Source: JAYSRU01 sp043720875 | GTDB lineage: Bacteria; Bacteroidota; Bacteroidia; Flavobacteriales_D; Crocinitomicaceae | Assembly: GCA_043720875.1 (NCBI GenBank) | Contig: JAYSRU010000014.1 | Coordinates: forward strand, 1-6,650 | Reading direction: 5' to 3' | Length of the DNA stretch: 6,650 nt | Shown here: one piece after another, positions 4,182 through 6,650 of the stretch | Position numbering within the stretch: the first letter of the stretch is position 1 | Layout: the number at the start of each line of letters is the position of its first letter | Translations under genes and position numbers: made by a program | Notes under the pieces: model-generated | The model's input: the letters and a program-made list of their open reading frames with translations, nothing else | Database searches by the model: none | Told to the model about the DNA's origin: nothing

Positions 4182-6650
4182 AAAATTTACTACTACCCAT
4201 ATTATTTCTGCTTTTCGGAACGAAATTAACTGCCCAACATATTGAAAATCACCATTGTGATTTTGAAACAGGCACCCAAAACATGTGGGGACCTTCATTC
4301 AGTGCATTTACATTGAATACAAATATTTCAATATTTGATGTCGCTTGGAATGTTAGTCAAACAGTTGGCGGTATTACAACCATTTTGGGCCAATCTTTTG
4401 GGGCCACAATTACGGCAGGAACATCCGGTGCCATTGGAATGGATTTTTCAATCACTGGTTTTACTACCGGAGATGTTGAAGTGAAATACCCCGTTGACAT
4501 AGTATTGTCTATGCCAAACGACAATACTTTTGATCAAGGCGATTTGGTTTCTATTGCTTCGAGTTACACCATTGCATCTGGTTACGATTTAATCAGCAAT
4601 TTTCCAAGTGCGGGAGAAATTAAGTTGACGCTTGATTTCGATTTTGCAATCAATGCCTCGGTTAATGTATGCTTTTTTGGTTGCATTGGCTTCCCTATAA
4701 TTCCCCCTATTTCGACGAGTTCAACCATAGATTTATTGAGCGCCAGCGTTTCTGGCGTAGATTTATTGGCAGGTGATGTTTATGTAAATGTAGCAGGTTT
4801 AGGTGCTACAATACCAATTGGGCCATTATTCTCTTATCCCGGAGTACCCGTTGACCTTGACATTCTAAACATAGGTTATGGTTTTGGTGGTTTTATTACT
4901 GTACCTCATCCTGAGACATCTGTAGTATTAGAACCAAACAACATTGATCTATCTGCTTGCGGTGATTCGGTTTACCTAGAAATGAGTATTGAAATTTTTC
5001 AATTAATCGGCGAGATTCTAGAAAACATTCCTGGTCCTGCCGCGGTTGTAGGTCAAATATTAGGTAACCTAACAAACTCATGGACTGAGCCTGTTTCAGG
5101 AGCAACATTAAGTTACACGATTTTTAGTGCTTCATTTGTAATGCAAGTGGCAACCAACCAATGTTTTGATTTTAAGCCAAGAGTATACGGTAAAATGGAA
5201 TTCCCTGTTCCTGTTAGCTATTCTGTTTACAACGGTGCTACTTTAGTAACATCCGGTACGAGTAGCATTATCAATTATGAAATAGGCAACACTGTGAATT
5301 ATGATTTCCCGTGTTATTATGAAACCATGGACATTATCCCGTCGTACACGATTATAGGTTCATTTAAAAATAGAACCTGGGATGAAATTAGTTTCTCATT
5401 CGATATGGAAGCGATCACATTCAGCTTTACCTTACCGCTTATTCAAATTACTCCTGCCATCACTATACCAGAGATTTGCATACCAATTCCTTACCCTTGT
5501 CCTACTTGGTCAAAACCCTGGAAATGGTGTGTCTCATGGCAATGTACTCCATCGTTTACGATACCAGCTATAACATTTGGTCCTTATTCATTAGGTTTTG
5601 GACCATTGTATGACGAGTCAATTCCATTAGGATCTATTCCTTTACCTGATTATTATAACAACACATGGAACATCGAAGGTTTTGACGAATGCACTCACCC
5701 TTCATTTGCTATGACTGCAAGAAGATTTCTTTCTTCACAAACACATACTAACGTTCTTTGTAAATCACTATTAACAGGAGCTATCAATGCAACGATAACT
5801 AATGGATCTAGCCCTTTCACCTATGCGTGGACAAATGGCGGAAACACAGAGGACTTAGCTGGACTTGGCGCTGGTGACTATCAATTAACTGTTACTGATG
5901 CGAATGGATGTCAAACGTTTACAGGTGCAACAATTACACAACCTCAAGAAGCATTGAACTTAAGTACTAGCACTACCGACAAATTATGTAACGGTGGTCC
6001 TGGATCTGGAGCAGTTGATTTAACGATTAATGGTGGTACTCCTGGCTATTCCACTTCTTGGTCAAATGCCGCTACAACTCAAGATATTAACGGATTGAAT
6101 ACCGGTGTTTATACCGCAACAGTAACAGACGGTAATGGTTGCACAGGTACAACTTCTGCAACCGTAAGTGAACCGACATCGCTAGTACAAACTGCATCAA
6201 CAGTAGATGTACTCTGTAAGTTCGGCAATAACGGTTCAATAAATCTGAATCCATCTGGAGGTGTTTATCCATATTCTTATGCTTGGAGTAACGGTGCTAC
6301 CACCGAAGATATCTCGCTATTAACTGCAAATACTTACAACCTTACAATTACAGATGGTAACTTGTGTACTTCTTTTGGCTCATACATAATTAATGAACCC
6401 ATTGCAGCACTTTCAACTGCAATAACAGGAACAAGTGTAAACTGTTTTGGTGGAGCTAACGGAACAATTGACCTTACCGTAAACGGTGGAACAATACCTT
6501 ATTCTTATGCTTGGAGCGACGCTAGTACAGTGATTATGCCAAACGTAACGCAAGATTTAGCAGGATTAATCACGGGTAATTATTCAGTAATTGTTCGTGA
6601 CAATAATAACTGTTTAATCTCAACTAGTTTCAACGTAACACAACCCGCGG
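4178..6650 (+). CDS. Giant secreted protein with SprB-like repeats, N-terminal part (C-terminus beyond right edge)
   Basis: The frame is open for 824 codons from the ATG at 4178 to the window end with no stop. Signal peptide: MKN, hydrophobic LLLPILFLLFG, and a likely cut around TAQ-H (residues 18-21). Residues about 21-510 form an unrecognised region rich in hydrophobic beta-like segments, with Cys27, 165, 169, 261, 329 and 379, and a helix-like stretch YLEMSIEIFQLIGEIL onward (266-298). It also has a Cys/Trp/Pro-rich cluster (residues 434-456: C434, C441, W444, W448, W450, C451, W454, C456). From residue 528 come at least four SprB-type repeats. SprB repeats occur in large flavobacterial cell-surface proteins, including the gliding adhesin SprB, which are exported by the type IX system through a C-terminal signal that would lie outside this window. 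A surface or secreted location is therefore likely; adhesion or motility is inference, and this should not be called SprB itself. The gene overlaps the previous one by four bases. Confidence 0.9.
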   Translation, partial: MKNLLLPILFLLFGTKLTAQHIENHHCDFETGTQNMWGPSFSAFTLNTNISIFDVAWNVSQTVGGITTILGQSFGATITAGTSGAIGMDFSITGFTTGDVEVKYPVDIVLSMPNDNTFDQGDLVSIASSYTIASGYDLISNFPSAGEIKLTLDFDFAINASVNVCFFGCIGFPIIPPISTSSTIDLLSASVSGVDLLAGDVYVNVAGLGATIPIGPLFSYPGVPVDLDILNIGYGFGGFITVPHPETSVVLEPNNIDLSACGDSVYLEMSIEIFQLIGEILENIPGPAAVVGQILGNLTNSWTEPVSGATLSYTIFSASFVMQVATNQCFDFKPRVYGKMEFPVPVSYSVYNGATLVTSGTSSIINYEIGNTVNYDFPCYYETMDIIPSYTIIGSFKNRTWDEISFSFDMEAITFSFTLPLIQITPAITIPEICIPIPYPCPTWSKPWKWCVSWQCTPSFTIPAITFGPYSLGFGPLYDESIPLGSIPLPDYYNNTWNIEGFDECTHPSFAMTARRFLSSQTHTNVLCKSLLTGAINATITNGSSPFTYAWTNGGNTEDLAGLGAGDYQLTVTDANGCQTFTGATITQPQEALNLSTSTTDKLCNGGPGSGAVDLTINGGTPGYSTSWSNAATTQDINGLNTGVYTATVTDGNGCTGTTSATVSEPTSLVQTASTVDVLCKFGNNGSINLNPSGGVYPYSYAWSNGATTEDISLLTANTYNLTITDGNLCTSFGSYIINEPIAALSTAITGTSVNCFGGANGTIDLTVNGGTIPYSYAWSDASTVIMPNVTQDLAGLITGNYSVIVRDNNNCLISTSFNVTQPA
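5759..6650 (+). repeat. SprB-like tandem repeats, four units at a 76-residue period
   Basis: Units begin at Cys528, Cys604, Cys680 and Cys756 (bases 5759, 5987, 6215, 6443), spaced exactly 76 residues (228 bases) each. The shared pattern is C...G.I...I.GG..PYSY.WSNG..TEDI..L..G.Y..TVTD.NGC, with the second Cys at 578, 655, 730 and 812. The closing segment ends in a (Q/E)P dipeptide such as ITQP, VSEP, INEP or VTQP. Unit 4 has an insertion before its second Cys (56 instead of 50-51 residues from the first), around STVIMPNVTQ. The two Cys per unit may form a disulfide after export. The array probably continues to the right. Confidence 0.85.

Noticed and set aside
4896..6272. Open frames at 4896-5108 (minus), 5382-5573 (plus) and 6087-6272 (minus)
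   Set aside because: All fall inside the uninterrupted 4178-6650 frame, which carries SprB-like repeats. They have no recognisable content of their own.
5759..6650. Regular 228-base periodicity as a CRISPR-like or non-coding repeat array
   Set aside because: The period is conserved at protein level only, in one open frame with SprB-type motifs. There are no short identical DNA repeats with unique spacers.

Overview
The window looks like chromosomal DNA of a Bacteroidota member, most likely Flavobacteriales. It is AT-rich. The two legible protein-sorting signals end in the Ala-Gln style common in that phylum. Promoter-like boxes match the Bacteroidota -7 consensus TAnnTTTG rather than a sigma-70 -10 box. 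One large protein carries SprB-type repeats (...GGxxPYSYAWSNGATTEDI...GxYxxTVTDGNGC), which are typical of gliding and type IX-secreted surface proteins. A genus cannot be named from the sequence.

Layout, left to right. (1) Positions 1-1887, minus strand: the N-terminal 629 codons of a large secreted repeat protein that runs off the left edge. It has a signal peptide and two long modules, each opening with YWIGGTGN. (2) Positions 1943-2569 and 2770-3396, both minus strand: two paralogous 208-residue NarL/LuxR-type response regulators. Their DNA-binding domains are almost the same but their receiver domains are strongly diverged. The one next to the adhesin has Glu in place of the phosphoacceptor Asp. 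(3) Positions 3397-3653: a divergent intergenic region with promoter-like boxes for both directions. (4) Positions 3654-4181, plus strand: a small secreted protein of uncertain family. (5) Positions 4178-6650, plus strand: a second very large secreted protein whose start overlaps the previous stop (ATGA). It has a roughly 500-residue unrecognised N-terminal region, followed by at least four SprB-like repeats at an exact 76-residue period, and it runs off the right edge.

How it may work together (inference): two orphan response regulators, with no histidine kinase in view, sit between two giant exported proteins. The left adhesin follows the degenerate regulator by 55 bases (28 from an alternative start) with no visible terminator or promoter between them. 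The right pair is divergently transcribed from the intact regulator. An 11-base motif, GAAAACCGCTA, occurs upstream of the degenerate regulator and, in the opposite transcriptional orientation, upstream of the small secreted gene. The simplest reading is a self-contained surface-protein locus with dedicated regulators, one phosphorylatable and one probably phosphorylation-independent. No RNA gene, CRISPR array, insertion sequence or credible intrinsic terminator was seen.
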